Part shown: positions 23,901 to 38,900 of the stretch, piece by piece | Position numbering within the stretch: the first letter of the stretch is position 1 | Layout of the letters: the number at the start of each line of letters is the position of its first letter | NCBI GenBank assembly: GCA_008921705.1 | Contig: VFFE01006859.1 | Coordinates: forward strand, 49,181-113,180 | Origin: Burhinus oedicnemus | Lineage: Eukaryota > Chordata > Aves > Charadriiformes > Burhinidae | Direction of reading: 5' to 3' | Length of the DNA stretch: 64,000 nucleotides | Program-made: the position numbers and the translations under genes | The notes under the pieces: model-generated | Database searches by the model: none | The model's input: the letters and a program-made list of their open reading frames with translations, nothing else | Told to the model about the DNA's origin: nothing

Positions 23901-26900
23901 ACCTGCTTATCATTCCTGTGCCTTCTGACTGACTTCCTTTGAGTTGTCAGGGCTGGTACCAATTCTTACGTGGGAGCAGTTTGGTGGTTTTTCTTGGGTT
24001 TGATGTTTCATTTTTTTCTTTTTTTTTGGCTCTTCCACTCTAGCATAAGTGCCAGGACTACAGACTCTGAATTTATCCAGAAAATCTGACTTGATTTGAC
24101 AGCAGGGGCTCTTGTGTGTGGTTGTGTGAGGTCCTTGGTGAATAGATAACAATTAGGCAGGCTTTAGAAATAATATTCAAATTAAAATACTTGGAAGTTT
24201 TAAAAATAAACACTATGCTTGCATATCTCTTGCATGAACTTGGTTTCTTGCTGGAGCACATGAAGCTTCTTCAGCTGTAGCGCTGGGTGCTTAGTATCCA
24301 GCTCACTAATGTCTGTCTATCTGTTGGAAAGAGCTTTGTAGGGTTGGTTTGTTTTTTCTTCCAGTTGAACCGGAGTGAAATAGGTTACACAGAATTGGAG
24401 TCCTTAGAGTCCTGTGCCTGTGTTAACAGTTTTCAGATGTCTACTGTGGGGTGGTTTATTGAGAGCAATTGTTTGCCTGCAGCCAGAAAATGAATATTTA
24501 TATGAATAAACAGCCCAACTATCAGGTCAGTGTACAGTGTTCCTGAGTGTAGTTATTGCAAATGTCACTTTTCATCATGGTTACACTGACAATATAGGCT
24601 CCTGCTGGAGAAGCCCACATCAATTTATGATGTTCAGCAACTTGCAGAGCCAAATTTTAATGTACGTCTAGTATAATCAGTCTTGTTCTGCAGGGAACCT
24701 ACAGTCTTTTACAATTTGCTTTATTTCTCTATCCGTGTTGCTCCTGCTTTTCTTTCTTACCTGTTTACTATTTATGGTCACCTTTCTCATTTCCTTTATT
24801 TACTATTTTCAAAGAAAAAGGTGGCTCTCCTGCCTAAAGTATTATGTAACTGTAAAACCGTACTGAACATAATGTATATGAAAGACCCTGAATAGTATAG
24901 GTACATCTTAATTGTGGAAAATCTATTCTTGGAGCTATGCTGATTTGACTAAATGTGAAACAAGGACACTCCTTCGGATGCTTGAGACTCTGAAAATTGA
25001 ATGCCATGTTTAGGTGGATGGAAGATTCGTCAAAGAGTAGTTTACACCCCACTTCTAGAACACCACTTGAAACTGCCAAGTCTTGAAAGATTTCAGATTT
25101 TCATATGCGGGGAGGGATGAAGCTTAAAAAGTTTTTTTTCTCTCCAATGCTTGGTTTATCACTTTAGAGGACATCAAACTACTCGGTGATCAAAGCTTCA
25201 AGCTAGAGAAGCAGCAAAATGGCAGAGAAGAATGTCCATTTTTCTGAAAATTGGACCTTCGCATAAAAGCTACCTTGAAGTAGAATACTGTGTGTGGAAA
25301 AAATTAGTGTCAAGAAATACTTCTTCACTATCAGTGTAGCTATTTCTATTTTATTCAGAGCTATACATACCTAGAATGGATTTTAAAATGCATCTTTTAA
25401 TAAGATCCCCAGATTGACTATATGATAAGTAATTACTATTTTAACTTCATCTCTTTAAACAAACAAACAAAAAATACTGGAAAGTTGGGGCTTATTTAAT
25501 AAATTCACTTCCATTAATTAAAAAGGAATTTGCTTGCTGTCATTGTTCTAAAGCAAATAATTGAATTGAAGCCCTTGAGTCCAGTTTGTTGAATTATTAT
25601 AAATATTTTAGCAGATAGAGCTTTTTCCAGTGGATAGAGGACATTTTGTTCATTTTAGTATAGACAGCTCAATGATTTTCTTATAATATGGAAATAAAAG
25701 AATTATGAACTATATTAATGAGTAGGAAAGGAAAATGACATTAAGATCCCAGGTGCTGAGAGCTCCAAGTTCTAAAATCTTGATGACACAGTGATCAGAA
25801 AATACTGTTCTTTCATTACAAATACTTTGTTTCATCACCTTTCAGCCTGAGAAGTTTTGATACACTTTCCTTCAGGCTGTGTAGTGTAACATTTTTATTC
25901 AGACTCTATGAAACTATTCAAAGTGCTACTGTGTTTTTCTATTTAAGATTAATTCAAGTGCCTATCTGAGTAAGCTTGATATAAAACCTGAGTGAAAGAA
26001 ATTGATTCCTAGTAATCGTAGTTGTTTTCTAATGTGATGTATTTATTCAGGATTTTAATATATTACCCTACTTATTTATGCATATGATATGCTCTTAATA
26101 AAAGAAAACTGGTTATAGTATGAAAGTTTTAATAGTCTTAAACTGGTAAGTTGTAGTGAAATTCTGTCCTGATTTGAAGAATGCTGGGAGCAGTACAAGT
26201 GAAAAACCTCTGTGGCTGAATTGATGTATGTACAGCATGTACTTGCACTTAGCTGCTCATTTCTTTTCAACAATAGTCTTTCCCTGTTGGTTGAGCAGCA
26301 GCAACTTATTAGCTTTAAACTAAAACTGGCACTTTGAAAGCATACCACTTTAACATAATTTTCATACTACTGGTTAAATGAAAAGAGAGTGAGAATTTTA
26401 ATTGTTTATGTGGTCTGGAAACAGTTTGCCTTGGAAATGCTAAAGATGAGACAAAAGTGCAGTAGATGAGAAGCCAGTCTGCGGTAGTTAGCAGTTCTCA
26501 GTTAAGTTCTAACTTACCAGTAGGGTAATGAAATTTAATGTTAAGCCTTTTTGTATTTGCTATGTGTGCATTATGAATGTTTTTCCAGATTCTTTTGAAA
26601 TTGAAAGCCTACATAGAAATGTCTTTTGTCAAACTTTTTATAGTTGGTATATAAAGCTTGATGTGCAAAAGTATGTTACTGAATGTATAGACAGGAATAG
26701 AAATATTTGGTGCCTTCTCACAATTTGGTGCTTTACAGTGTTTATCTACTTTGACGTCCTTTTTGGGGCAGGGAAGACATGCTACGTTTTTATTAGGCTG
26801 CAAGTTGTTCTAGTACTGGAAGCTGTGACTTCTGCCTCTGTATCAACAACAGTTTGTTATAAGTATTGTATTATGACTGTATGCATTCGGTATAATCAAA

Positions 26901-29900
26901 CTGGTCATTCAAAACAATGTTGTTTTTCTTTTTTTTTCTTTAAGGAGCTGAATGTGGAATAAATGCGGAAGTAGAAAAACAACTTGAAATGGGAAAGAAG
27001 TTATTGGCTGCTGGACAGCTAGCAGATGCTTTGTCTCACTTTCATGCGGCTATAGGTACGTGTCTCAGGAAAGTGACTCTTGCACTGAAACACCTCTGGG
27101 TGAAGGGGTTTTTTTGTACTATTTGCTTCATTAAGTATCCTGCTTTCTTGCAAATTTCATTCCATGAGTTACAGAAGTTGGGGCACCTTTATGCAGCAGT
27201 TTGGATGGGAGCCAACAAACTGAGGGGTTAAATGTTTGCTTTGATAAATTTTAAAGCAACTTTGCTGCTTAAAATCCTTGAATTGAAGAGACAGATAGCA
27301 GCAGTAACGAACAGTGTTCGTTAACACTACAATGTCTCAATTGCGTGGGGTTTTTTAATTCTGTTAAGTTGTTGGACTTTGTTATAATATACAAGTGCAT
27401 CACTTTCTCTGAGAAGAATAATACCAAGGTGTTACGCAGTAATGAGTCAAACTATTGAAACTTTTCTATTTATGCTTTGGTCTAATAGTGATATGTAAAT
27501 TAAATATCTGCTGATTCTGAGCCATTAATATTTTCTGTGAGTTCTCTGAGATCAGCTTCCCTTATATAAAGGGAGTGCAGGGGGGGAACTTCTTTTTCTG
27601 TGGTATGGAAGCTCCTAATTCCACCAAGAGATGGTCTGTTTCTCCTTTTGCCTTGTTTGTCTCTGCCAAAGCATTCCTGTGGGATCTCAGCAGAGTTTGT
27701 GTTACAACGTGGGTTATTCCTTTATTATTGGTTGGCAAGCTTTAACTTGGATTTGGTGAAAAGTACAGTTCAGTCTGTGGCCATGCAAATGCTGGTGGTG
27801 GCGCAAAGGCTGCAGTGGTGTGAGGTGCCTGCATGGGGGTGAAACCCTCTGCTTTGCCAGCAGTTCTGGAGCAACTGGTAGAACTATGGTGTGACCACCT
27901 CTGTTGTGACCTTGTCAGTATCTCCATTGATATTGGGATTCTTAGTTGGTTGTTGATTTGAGCCTGATTGCCTAAACGTTCATCACACTTCTTTCTTCAT
28001 TGTGTTTTGCCTTTTTGAAAAGATTTTAATCACGATTTGCCTACTGTGTTTGTAGAGGAGGGGAGAAGAGATTTCTTTAATCTTTTTTTTGTCTGTACTG
28101 TGTCATTGTAGACTGTGAGGTAAATGGATCTCCTTGTCTTGCCACAGTCAGCCTATTTTTCTTTTTTGCAAACATCTAAAGTAAAAGAAAGCTACTGTCT
28201 GTTTTCTTTCTCTTCAGTTAAACTTTCAACTCTTTCTTCAATCTCATCAAGTTGATGGCTTATGCCTTCTCTCTGGGTAAATGTCAATTGCTGTTCATTA
28301 CTGTTACTGGGGAACTGAGGCAAAACCATATTCTTACTGTCAGAAGGATCATCATCTGGTGCTGGAATGTGCTTTCTGGGTTAGCTCTTTCTTATCTTTC
28401 ATTCTTTTAATAAGGGTCCTTAATTTTAGCTATTGATTTGTGCCTACTCTGTGCATTTAGTTGTATGCAGTAGGACTTAATACTTCCTTTTTTTAAAGGT
28501 TGTAACATTTGAATTTACTTGATGTCCATAATGCTGGCATATAAGCATGGGAATTACTAAATTTCAGTGCTGGATGTTAGCGTTTCCACAGCCAAGACAT
28601 TGTAGAGGAAGAGTGCAGATACCTTTTTCACTGAGAACTGAACTAGTATTTTGGGAATGGAGATGGCCAGCTACGAAGCTTGGTTACTGACGTAAGATTT
28701 TTGGCAATGCTATGTGTTCCATTTATTTTAAAGTTCAACTTCAACCTCAAATGAGGTCAGGAAGAGAAATACTTGTTTTGTTCCTCAGATATGGATGTCC
28801 TTGTCTACAAATTCTGGATTGATTTGTTTTGGCTTTTTTTTAATAGAACAGTAAAATGGTTACTGTCTTCTACTGCATATGGTTGTTTGGGTGGTCTAAG
28901 TTGTCTTTCCTTAGCCCACGGTAACTGTAATCTGTTTCTTTGAAATACTGCATTGAGAAGAATATTCAAGAAAATTCTTCTTGGTTTCAGAGACTGTTTG
29001 TCTCCTGTAAGGGTGTACATATATGTGCTAGCTCAGAGAGTGTTGAAATTGCTGGATCTTGGAAGTTTGACCAGCAGACAAGATGGGATGTGTGGGCCTT
29101 GAAGTTAGCCTTCAGATTTTGATAGTGTATGTGTGTTTGTCTGCTGTTGACAGGGGGTGTTGATGCCCACTTGAATATTAAAGAAGTTGCAGCTATTTGA
29201 ATGGATGGTGTAAGGGGTTTATACATCTGTGATGACATTGGACTAACAGATTGGTCATTTGGGGATTATTTGCTCGCATCCTATATGATGGACAGGGACT
29301 GGGATAGAGAATAATGAATTAACATCCTTTCAAATGTAGGCCTGCAGTTGGAGATAAAGGGTTAGTATATAGTGGCTGTTTCCCTGTACAAAGCTGACAA
29401 ACATAAGTATTTCAACTTCAATACTCTTAATTATTTGGCATTTACTGTGTTTCTGTAATCTTTATTGTTAAATAATCAAACTGCATAGAAAATGTTGCTT
29501 TGCTAGTATTACAGATGTTGTTGTGTTTTATTGATAAATACCATTTTTTCCACTGGCTTAAAACTCAGGTAATGTATTTTAGTCATTACAGTTTCACTGT
29601 ACCCAAAGTTTCAGTTGCTTTGAGGTACTATTCTGATTACTGTTCGTTCTCTTGCAGAGGGAGACTCTGATAACTACATTGCTTATTACAGAAGAGCCAC
29701 AGTGTACTTAGCCATGGGCAAATCTAAAGCAGCAATTCGTGATTTAAGTAAAGTGGTTGAATTAAAGCAGGACTTCACATCAGTAAGTATTACTGGAATT
29801 GAAAATTGTTCAAGCGTTACAAAAACCTTCAAAGAAGGTTGTTTTTCAGATTTTGCTAATCAGAAATAGAAAATACATTATTGCTCAGAAGGCTTCAGAT

Positions 29901-32900
29901 AGGATAAAATAATAGCAATGGTGTATGTGCTTGAATCTGCACCTAGGCTGAGTGCAGTCTAGCCAGTTATTCTAGCAACTAATAGTAGTTTTATTAAGTT
30001 AATGTTTCTCATGGGTTTGTGCTAAACACTTTCCTTCTCTCACCTGTGGTTATTCTCCTCTCAGTCACCAAGGCTATGCCCTCTGAGAGCAAGGGGTGGA
30101 AGAGAGTGCACAGATGCATCTGTTTTTCTTCTGTCTTTATCAGCATTTAATTTGCCTAATCTCACTGCCTTCCTATGGGATTGTTGCAAGTTCCGATTTA
30201 CCCCTTTCTCACTTCTGCTTACCGTATGTGGAGACTGCCTCACTAGTTGGAGACTGATGCTGGAGTCCTCCATCTGATTCTCTGGTCTCCCTTTTCCATG
30301 GGTAGTGGCATGTCCTGTATAGTTTACAATGAAGGAGCAAACATTAAGTTCATTGTTGTATGAAAATACTCCGATCATAAATCAAAATCTTCTAAATCAT
30401 TAACTTGTCTTTTTACACAGCTTGTATTATTCTGTAAGTGCAGTGAAAGCATTAAATATGGGCGTTGTTTATTATTTATTATTTCTGCTAATTTCTTAAA
30501 ATCTATAAGCACTTATAATCAGGAAAGTGGTGTAAGGTAAACATTGTTTTATGGAACCCTTCAAATGCGTTCTTTCCATGAGTTGCAGCTGCTCATAAAA
30601 ACTGGCTGCTTTTTTTTCCCCTCTGTTCTGGTGCAGAGTGATCTTGTACCATCAAAGAGTCCTCATAAGAATATTGTCAAATTAAGAAGACAAAGACTGG
30701 GCGTTGTGATCTCTGTTTCAGCTTGTTAGGTGTAGTAAAATGAAACTTTTTTCTGCTAAAGGAAACAAGCTTATTTTCATACTTTGCTGAATTTAAATTT
30801 GTAAATCAAAATAAATGATCTTATGTTTAATTTCAGGCAAGATTACAGAGAGGACACTTACTCCTCAAGCAAGGAAAATTTGATGAAGCAGAGGATGACT
30901 TCAAAAATGTGGTAAGTTGGAGGCCTAAGTTGAATTACATCACTGCTTTTAAGGTTGGGTTCTGAGCCAAGGTCTCATCTCGACTCTGATGCTCTAGAGC
31001 ATATGTATATGTATACCTGAGTATGATGAAGATGAAATCAGAAGGTGTTGCGTGAAGTAGCACAGCACTCAGAAAAGTCTCTTCTTTTGTGTTTGTGCCT
31101 GGCACTCCATGATCTCTGCTTGATGGTTCCTATACTAGGGAGCAATCTTCATTGAGAAAGAAAGATGAGTGACATGGGACTCATAGTACGTAATCGAACC
31201 CTGCTTTACATCACTATATTCAGGTCACCCTGGGAAATCACTAGGGGCCTCATGGGTCAATCTTTGAAGGTTCCTATCTCTTGGTTGATTGCAGAAGGAT
31301 CCCAGGCTCTTAATTTAGTCACTGGGCTGTTAAAATCTGTGGCATGCATCTGCATGTCCTCTCGTCTGCAGAGGAGTTCTCCATCTTTCATGAGTGTATT
31401 GGCGCTACTTTCTCTCCATGATCAGGAAGTGCCCAGAGTTTCCACACAAACACAGTTGAATATTACCCTCCTAAGAATCACTTTAGTTGTTTTTCATTTT
31501 GGTGGGTATTTTGTGCATTTCGGCCTTTGCTGCAAAAATAAACTGATCTAACCCCAGAACAGAATTCCTCAGAGAATGTGAAACTTGTTTCCCTCTCTGT
31601 TGCACAAAATTTCTGTAAGCATGAGAACAAATAAGATACATTCTTATTCTTACTTACTCTTCAAGAGTTGCTAGTTTGATGTTAAAGAATTTCACCAGAC
31701 TGTAGGTACCTCTAGGTTTGCTTTATTAACAACTCAGAGTTGGGCCATCACCTCAGTAAGTGGCAAGTGGCTAACAAAGTACATCTCCTATATATATGAT
31801 TCCACACAACATTACATAATAGATATTTCTGTTTGAAAAGTTCTTGGTGTTTCTTTAAAGTCTCCCAGTTCTTCATTCTTCAGTCGTTTCAAAAGTTCAT
31901 TAATTTCCAAGTCGCAGCTGATTCTTATCGTTCTGTTCCAGTTCCTCTTCTGAAGTTGTAGCTCAATGGTGCAGATTCTGGTCACCACAGCCTCTCATCT
32001 TCTTTAAACAATCTCCATCAAAGTCCATCTATAGGCTTCTTAGAAAAACTCAAGATGTCCCATTAACTTATGCTTACTCTATGTCTCTTCTGAATGTCTG
32101 ACCTTTGTGAATTAATTACTGTGGGTTAATCACTTATTTCCTACCTATTACTATGTTCTACATTTGCTATTCTGTTGATTCAGCTTGACTGGGTTTTAGG
32201 CCAGCTATGGTCAGGACCGTACAAGGGACAAATGAACAGCACTTGCATAGTGTATTGTCTTTAAGCACCTGCATTCTATTAATCAACCCTATACAATTAC
32301 ATCTATTCTTTAACCATTCTATGATTATTCCCAAAATACATTAAAAGTCTAACAAGGCCTAGGTTACTTAAATAACTTAAAAGCTTATTCCTTTTACATT
32401 TGAACAGCTTGCATGTCCTGTATGCCCAAATAAATAGAATTTGCAAGTGCAACTGCTGCTGTCTTGTTGGCTTTCTTAGAGTGTGACGAAGAAAGCAGTT
32501 CTGTGTTGCAGATTACAGATGTTTAATGGAAATCCTACTAGTGAGTATGGATGACAAAAACAGAGCAGTTACTGTGTATGCTCTGCAGGGCAGTTGGGAG
32601 GATTGGCTCTTGCACGTATAAATGCATCAGGCAGTCTTTGTGTTTGTAGCAAAGCTGCAGTAGCTTGTTCTGAAATTCATGTAGCAATGGCTCGTCTGGC
32701 TGCTGCTGCTTCCTCAGCAAGTTTTAGGAGTGTATGGTCTGCAGTTGCATGTCTGCTTGCAGTGAAGCCCTGTTGTTTGCAAATGTGGGAGAATGTTGTT
32801 CAGCTCTGATTAACTGAAGACATAGTTGCTGCAATAGCAATTACGAGATATCAGTGTTGATTCTGAGTTTGTGTATGCATCTCTTTGTAGTTACTGTTTC

Positions 32901-35900
32901 TTGGAGTATTGTTTGATACTGCATATGGAAATGCTTTTCCAGTTAACTGTTAAGTAGCTTGCCTTTTTTCCAAACCAGCTGCAAAAATTTAGATTGCTGC
33001 CTTTGGTCAGTCAGTCTTCAGTCAGGTTTTAAATCTGAAGTAGAATGGAGTTTCTTCTCAGAAGCTGATTTATGAAGATACCAAATGACTTATGAAGATC
33101 CTAATCTTACTTCCAGTTTCCTTGGTTTTATGAAGGATATTGCCTATGTACTTAGAGAGTATGGCAAGCAGTCTCTTTTGAAGAGCAGAATTTTTGGTTA
33201 AGTACAGTATATTCAAGCAAAGCCGGCCAATATTAAAGTAGTCCTTTGTCATAGGTTAATTTATTCATATGGGGGAGGGCATTAAGTTGTCCTACATACT
33301 GTGACTCTTAAGTAGAATACATATATATTGGAGACATTTCCCTTGTTTTCTTCTAAATCTTTCAGATAGTCTGATTATTCTACCAGTTCTCTGTGTGTCT
33401 AAAATATCTAGTTTACTCTGGCAGTATGTTTGCATCTAAAGATGAAATTGCATTTAATCTCAAGATGAGAGGAAGTCAGAGTCACAATACTGTGAAATGT
33501 ATTAACATTCTGTTTTTCTTTGGGGTGTTTTTGTATATGAAAGAAGGAGGAAGGCTGTTAGGGACTGAATCTTTCCAAATGATTTGAAGACTTTTACATC
33601 CAGACTCTAGCTTTGCTACCAAAAGCAACAGGGAAAAGGTAAATAGTAGCCATTAGGAAGCTTTGACTCATATTCTAAGTCAGTTGTCAAGAAGCCAGAA
33701 AGAATAGTTGTACCTTGAAAGTTCCTTCTACTACCAGGGCAGATGTGGCCCAGAGAAATGCCAGTGGGATCTCAATAGCTTTTAGGCTAGGATTTAGTTG
33801 TGAACTTGGATACCTAAAACTGCGTGTTTTACATGTGAACAGAGTATGTGATCTATGATTCTGCTCTTTAGCTGAGTAAATGTAGGTTAGGATATGAACA
33901 GCCTCTCACTTTGTTGGCTGGATATCAGCTGACTAGAATGCTGTCATTCTGGGAAGGCATGTAGCACATTGGCGAACTTTGGTGTCCAAATCTGGACCTA
34001 AATTGGAGAAAAACTTTGCCATTGGGCATTAGTAGTGTATAGGCTCTAAATCTGCAGTTAACTGTAAGTCAGTAGGCATGCAGCAGCCTGGTCATATGTT
34101 CGAGTCTGCAGAAGTTGAGTATCATAGAAAGATGGGGTCGAAATGATGTATTTAAAAAAACAAAACAGATCTCCACCCCATCCATCTCCCTTCACTGAAA
34201 GGGAAGTCTTAATTTGAAGAAAGATAATTCACTTTCTTTATTGTGCAGGGTTTTGGAACATTATCTAGAATAGGTGATCCTAGGGATGTCATATGCTCAT
34301 AGAAGTGAATTGTGGGCTGTCAAATATGAGAGTTCTTACCTTCTGTGTCAAGTTTTTTCCTGAGGAAATAGTTGTGTAGATATGATGGGCTTTCTTCTGG
34401 TAAAGCCAGCCACCTTTGAAGTAGATTGTATGCCCTTGAATGACAGTAGATGTGTTATCAATCTCATGTGAAATTATACAAGAGATTATTCCTTTGTTTG
34501 GGTCAGACGTTGACTTTAAGGGAGTAAGGTCAGATGTTAAAATATTTCCCACTTTCAAGTTGGAGGAACCAGGTCAGGGTGTGGAAACTAAGGGAAGCAA
34601 TTTTACTTGGACTACTGAAGGACAGACATGTAGGAGTGAGACTGTTTGTAATTTGCTGTATGATGTTTGCATTAAAAGGCAGTGTTGCTTTCCATGTCAA
34701 CCAGAACTGCAGGGTGACTGATGTAATGAGCCTTCTGAAAAATACTGTTCTCTTCTAGCATATTCCAGAACTCTGTCAAATCCCAGTGGAGACTCAAAAA
34801 AGCTTTTTTTTTTTTTTTTCTTTTTTCTTCCCATCCCTCCTCCACTCTCTCTTGGACTCATGTTCCTTGAAAGGGATCTCAGCAGTTTAGGAGACGCAGT
34901 CATTTTTGAGGGAAAGAGGAAGAGAAATTAAGCCCATCTAAATGGAGGGGAGGATGCCAGGTAAACTTTCCCAGCTTGTAACAGTGGCAATTCTGTGTAG
35001 AGCTTAAGTCATTGAAACTATTCTTTACATATAATAGTAAAACTATCCTGTAATGTATGCTTGTGGAAAGGAGAAAAAAAAATTATACCCTTAAATTCTT
35101 TCCACACAGTTCTGTAGTATGTGGGAAAAGTTTCATGAGCATGCTAAACCTCTGTAAAGTTATACGATTGCTAAGCAGAGCAGTTTCTCGGGATGTTTCT
35201 ACCTGCTGTGGGGGATACTGGCTGTCTCATGAGGCAGTGCTGGTGTGAAAGCAGGCAGTGGGAATGCCTGACTGGAAGGGATTTGGAATGCTTCTTTCAG
35301 GAGCAGAACCTTCTGAGACCCTAGCCGTCATGCCTTATTTTTAGATTGCCCCCTTTTTTTATTTCCCTTCTCTGTACTTCTCTGTTGGCTGAAAGGTGTG
35401 ATTCTGACTTAGGCCTTGACATGTTAAGCAAGTACATTTCTAGAAACCTCTCAACAGGTGCACCAAGCTGATGAAGTTCCTTACATGGGCCAGGTTTTTT
35501 TTGTCTAGTGATACAGAATCACAGCTCATTAATCTTTAGAAGCTCTTTAGCTTCTTCCTTTGCAACTTAGCTACTAGTTTGGAAGTCTAGGACTTAGAGG
35601 GTAATAAAACTTCCAACAGGTGTCAGCAGAGTGGTCCAATTCTTGTGTTCGTAGTGCCCAGGATGGAATGGGGATTAAGCCACAGTCCTAAAGTGACTTT
35701 AGACAGTCATTCCTCACAGTATACGAATAGTACATACTTCTCTGCTCCAACTTTGGTTGAGTGTTCATATGCTTTAATATTAAGTTCCTTCTGTTTTGGT
35801 TAGTAGTTTCTGAATAATAGAAGTCAACGGGACAGATCTGTGGGCACATCAACATTCACATCTAAGGCCTGGATCCATGAAAGCCCTGGAATATTTATTT

Positions 35901-38900
35901 TATCCTTAAGCATGTGGTTTTTAGTGAAAGAGAAGGGAATATTGTTATACTTTGGTTGATGGAAGGCCGTCTGAAAAGGTGACAAAAGCACAAGTCCTGG
36001 CAGCCCTTTGTATATGCCATGTAATATTGTCTGTGGCCCTGCTTGTGTCCTAGAGAAAATGACAAGCGTTTGAGTTGCTGAATTCTGTAGAAGGCACAAA
36101 AATAGAACAGAACTTCTGCCCAGTCTATTTGAAAGTGTGGAAAGAACCAAGTTGTCACAATTCTTTTAAATTCTCTTCGTTTTTTTAGACTGAATGTAAT
36201 GTTCACAGTTGCAGTTTGTTGCAATAAATACTGTAAATTGAGGTGTCCTAAATACGCAATTCTGTCTCCCTTGGAAGCATAAAGACTTAAAAGCTGGAAT
36301 CTGAAGGTGCTGCTCCCAGGTCCACTAGATGTCAGCCAAGACTAAAGCGACTGAGCACTGTACATCTGCAAATTCTTGTTTTCTAAACTAGAGAAGCCCT
36401 CGGCTGTTGAAAAATACACTGGACAATAATTTTCCATGGTTGGTTGGTACGTGTAATAATACTATTTTGGATGTAGGTGGAGGAGACAATCTTACGGCAC
36501 TGTAAGTTAACCTGATTTGAGTAAGTTACTAGGCAAGCTTGGGTTGGGTATTTGGAGCTCTCTTAACGAGATCAGAGTAACATTAAGTTGTTTACAAATA
36601 TGTTCCTCTGTAGCTTCCTGGGTAAAGAATAAAAGGTATTTAAGTATTTCCTTGCTTTTTTCCATCTGTCTAACATCATGGCTGTGTTACCTAATATATT
36701 GCTCTGCTAATGCAGAGCTTTCCTTTGTGTACCGTTCTTGAGTGCATGGATGTCTTGATTTTAGATAACGCAAACCGTGGAGGTTCCCTTCAGTTCCCCT
36801 CAGAATGTTTTTCACAACGAAATCTTTTTATTGTCTGTGTATTTACCACTTTGAAAAGCAAGAAAGTAAAACAGCTTTACAATGTGTAGATATATGCCTA
36901 TGTTAGTGGCACTGGACCACTGTAAGCAAGGTATAGAAACAGTGTGTCTATAACATTTTGAGTTTTTAACCATATTTTGTTTTTTAAACAACCGTATTTG
37001 AGGTTTTTTAAGTTGATGGTGTCTGCTTATAATACATACTAAGATATTGAAATGCTACAGATGAATTGCCTTTATATATTTAATCTATACTCTTTGAGAG
37101 TATGGATTTTGAGTTGTTGGTTGGGGTTTTTTTTCCTCAATGTTGTTGTAACTGTTCTTCATTTGAATTCTTGTACTAAATGCCCAACTCTTTCCTGTTT
37201 GTTTATGGGCCATTGCAAAGGAAGATGTGGGACTGTCTAGCTGGGAAGCAAGACAGGTTGTCATCAGCCGCTGAATTAGCTTAGCTGTGTTTTGTATCTC
37301 TTCCCTGTGCTTCTGGAAAAAAGATCCTGACTCAAGAAGTTCTTATTAAACTTAATAGGCAGGAGGCACTTACTCTATGTTCATGATTTCCAGTTCTGTC
37401 TCCTGTAAGTGTTCTGTGTTGGGGGATCCTTTTTTTAGCATGATAACAGATAATGTTGCAAAGCTTTGTTAAATAAAAAGCATATTGCTGATCCAGAAAG
37501 CATAATTGTAAGATACACGTAGGTGCATCATGTTGAAATACATTAATCAATTCAGACTGGCACATGACATCATCAGGATAGCAGCATCCAACACAAAATG
37601 CAGATGGATTCTGTGTAGTTTAACATTGATCTCACTTCGGTGTTTTGTCACTGCTGATTTACCACCTTGGCTGTATCGATGGCCTTATATTAATAGTATT
37701 TTTCTGAAGTAGTGCTGCATTGTATTTTTCGTGTAGCCTTTTGTGTGGCTGGTGAACTTCTGTGTATGGGTTAGAAAAGTCATATTGATGGACCTGCAAA
37801 ACACAATGAAGTATGACAGGTTGGGGAGGGGCTTATGTTGCTTCTTGAAAACCAGCATGAATTGTTTAGCTTGTTAAAATGCTTTTCCCATCAGAAAACT
37901 TTTAAATACTTTATGTTTGACTGCAAATGCAAGGCAGCCATTCCAAGGCTGCTGACTTTGAATAGAAATGATCTATGCCCTTTCTAGATGTCAAGAAAAT
38001 GCTGGGTTTCATGAAGTGATCTACTAATACCTGTTCCCACTGTCCTGGGTGCAGCAGAGCAATGTTGCAAAGTTTTGGGTCAAGTCCTTGAGATAAAGTC
38101 CTGGAAGAAGCCAATTTCCTTGCTGAGAGTGATGGGGAGAAAGATAGGTAAACATGTGAATGCTTTTTAAAGCTCAACTTGATAAATTGAGTGGGGATGA
38201 TGATACTGTTCCCTTTGATCTTGCTTACTTGGGGGGGGAGGGGTGCGGGGAGGGAAGTGGGGGTTTGCTTACTCTAGGGTGTTTTTCTTCCCTATACTGA
38301 GACTAGGCTATAAATAAAGCAGCACCTTCAGTAGTAAATCTGTGACAGAGAATTACTTACAGTAACAAAGCCATTCCTGTGTAATGGCCTTTGTTTTCTG
38401 TAAAGGAACTAGGTGCATGTTTGATGGGGGGGGGGTGTGGGGGTGGTAGTGAATGAAAGTTGCTGTTAACAGATGGCTAGCTCTTGTTGCTGCGACTTAA
38501 AATGCAGCTAACTCAGTGTTCTAATCCAAATGTAGTAAATGTCAAAGACAGCAAAGGATACTGTACTGAGAACATGTTCACCAGTAGCAGTGGGCTTGTC
38601 CAGCAGAACTGAGCAGAGCATAGCTTCTGACTGTGTGCCTTGAGACCACTGATGAAACACGTAGAGGAGTGTTAGGTTTGCCTTAGTCCTGTATTAAATT
38701 CAGCTGAAGGGTTTTTTAATACTTTGCTCCTTCCTTGAAAATCTAGCATACTTAGCACAAGCAGTTGTTCTGAGTTGTCACCCCCCAAGCGTACTGCTCC
38801 ACCGGAAAAGGAGAAATAACTGAAATGTGATTTGTTATTGATAGTGATGTGACAGTCCTCTGCTCGAAGGGTGAAAAGGTAGGGAAAAAGAATAATTGGG

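Noticed and set aside
32308..32330. CCATTCTATGATT as a CR1 3' tail
   Set aside because: No CR1 3' UTR precedes it. It is a chance match inside the LTR-like segment.
34120..34165. CR1-like words ATCATAGAAAGATGGGG
   Set aside because: The match is too short and no CR1 sequence continues on either side.
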